From Leptofilum sp050292445 (GTDB taxonomy: Bacteria > Chloroflexota > Anaerolineae > Promineifilales > Promineifilaceae), in contig JBNKLQ010000338.1 in the NCBI GenBank assembly GCA_050292445.1, forward strand, positions 1 to 5,800: 5,800 nt of DNA, written 5' to 3'. How positions within the stretch are numbered: the first letter of the stretch is position 1; the number at the start of each line of letters is the position of its first letter. The position numbers and the translations under genes are program-made. Below the pieces are notes generated by a model. That model made no database searches and had not been told where the DNA came from. It saw nothing but the letters and a program-made list of their open reading frames with translations. This document shows positions 5,676 through 5,800 of the stretch, in pieces.

Positions 5676-5800
5676 ATGCAAACATATTCACACTTTTTGT
5701 TAACGGCCGTTTTCCAAAAAGCCATCGCTCCCAATGATCCAGATGCAGCGACTGGCTTACTGGTCGGTTCCGCCGCCCCAGATGTGCCGCTGGCGTTGCT
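5676..5800 (+). CDS. Partial gene, possible membrane-associated metal-dependent hydrolase
   Basis: An ATG at 5676, two bases after the preceding stop, opens a frame that runs to the right edge (41 complete codons). The protein starts MQTYSHFLLTAVFQKA and continues to GLLVGSAAPDVPLALL at 27-42. An early His (H6) followed some thirty residues later by GS-x-x-PD (D36) resembles the N-terminus of membrane-bound metal-dependent hydrolases of the YdjM/DUF457 type and of zinc-dependent phospholipase-C-like proteins, where these residues bind metal. The visible part is too short for a secure family call. No strong Shine-Dalgarno is seen, so translation probably depends on coupling to the halogenase-like gene, with which it forms an operon. 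Confidence 0.6.
   Translation, partial: MQTYSHFLLTAVFQKAIAPNDPDAATGLLVGSAAPDVPLAL

Larger units (their letters stand above)
399..5710. repeat. Iterated palindromic octamer ACGGCCGT, 12 copies
   Basis: The palindrome ACGGCCGT starts at 399, 775, 1088, 1382, 1757, 3213, 3607, 4375, 4411, 5005, 5383 and 5703. Five copies extend to the palindromic 10-mer AACGGCCGTT (398, 1087, 1381, 5004, 5702). All copies lie inside genes, in three codon phases: as Thr-Ala-Val (1088, 3213, 4375, 4411, 5005, 5383, 5703), as X-Gly-Arg (399 on the minus strand, 1382, 1757, 3607), and as Leu-Arg-Pro (775). With equal base use one 8-mer is expected about 0.09 times in 5.8 kb. Function unknown; it looks like a HIP1-style genomic signature. 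Confidence 0.85.

Noticed and set aside
1..5800. tRNA, rRNA, transposase, phage or defence genes
   Set aside because: No cloverleaf, rRNA segment or corresponding protein motif was found in either strand; all long frames are accounted for by the listed genes.

Overview
The window is a moderately GC-rich bacterial chromosomal segment with densely packed protein genes and short gaps filled by hairpin repeats. No ribosomal or other taxonomic marker gene is present. The gene content, the intergenic repeat families and a strongly iterated palindrome would fit an environmental Chloroflexota (Anaerolineae-like) or similar genome, but this is an inference from style and not a firm assignment.

Layout. 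(i) Bases 1-425, minus strand: 5' part of a PaaI-type hotdog thioesterase that runs off the left edge. (ii) 426-541: short divergent promoter region. (iii) 542-2802: a two-gene operon, a TVP38/TMEM64 (VTT-domain) membrane protein followed by a mercuric-reductase-like FAD/NAD(P) disulfide oxidoreductase; the second gene's Shine-Dalgarno overlaps the first gene's stop codon. (iv) 2803-3065: gap with two adjacent strong hairpins and a CCCTCTCCC-type double-hairpin repeat. (v) 3066-3821: a family 2 glycosyltransferase. (vi) 3822-3975: gap almost filled by a 117-bp imperfect inverted-repeat element, then a possible 7-codon leader ORF. (vii) 3976-5673: a large FAD monooxygenase of the flavin-dependent halogenase/geranylgeranyl-reductase superfamily. 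(viii) 5676-5800: start of a further gene two bases downstream, perhaps a membrane-associated metal-dependent hydrolase, cut by the right edge.

How the genes may work together. The VTT protein and the disulfide oxidoreductase form a recurring partnership (the two are also found fused), suggesting a membrane-linked redox or lipid function. The oxidoreductase carries a MerA-like Tyr where glutathione and lipoamide reductases have the catalytic His, but lacks MerA's N-terminal metal-binding domain and C-terminal Cys pair. The halogenase-like protein retains several halogenase landmarks (WxWxIP, FxxPxxSxG, a candidate active-site Lys), but its substrate cannot be read from sequence.

The most striking pattern not explained by the genes is the palindromic octamer ACGGCCGT, present 12 times in 5.8 kb in every full-length gene and both edge-cut ones, and in all three codon phases. 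It resembles the highly iterated palindromes (HIP1) of cyanobacteria but with a different sequence. No CRISPR array, tRNA, rRNA, transposase or defence system was seen.
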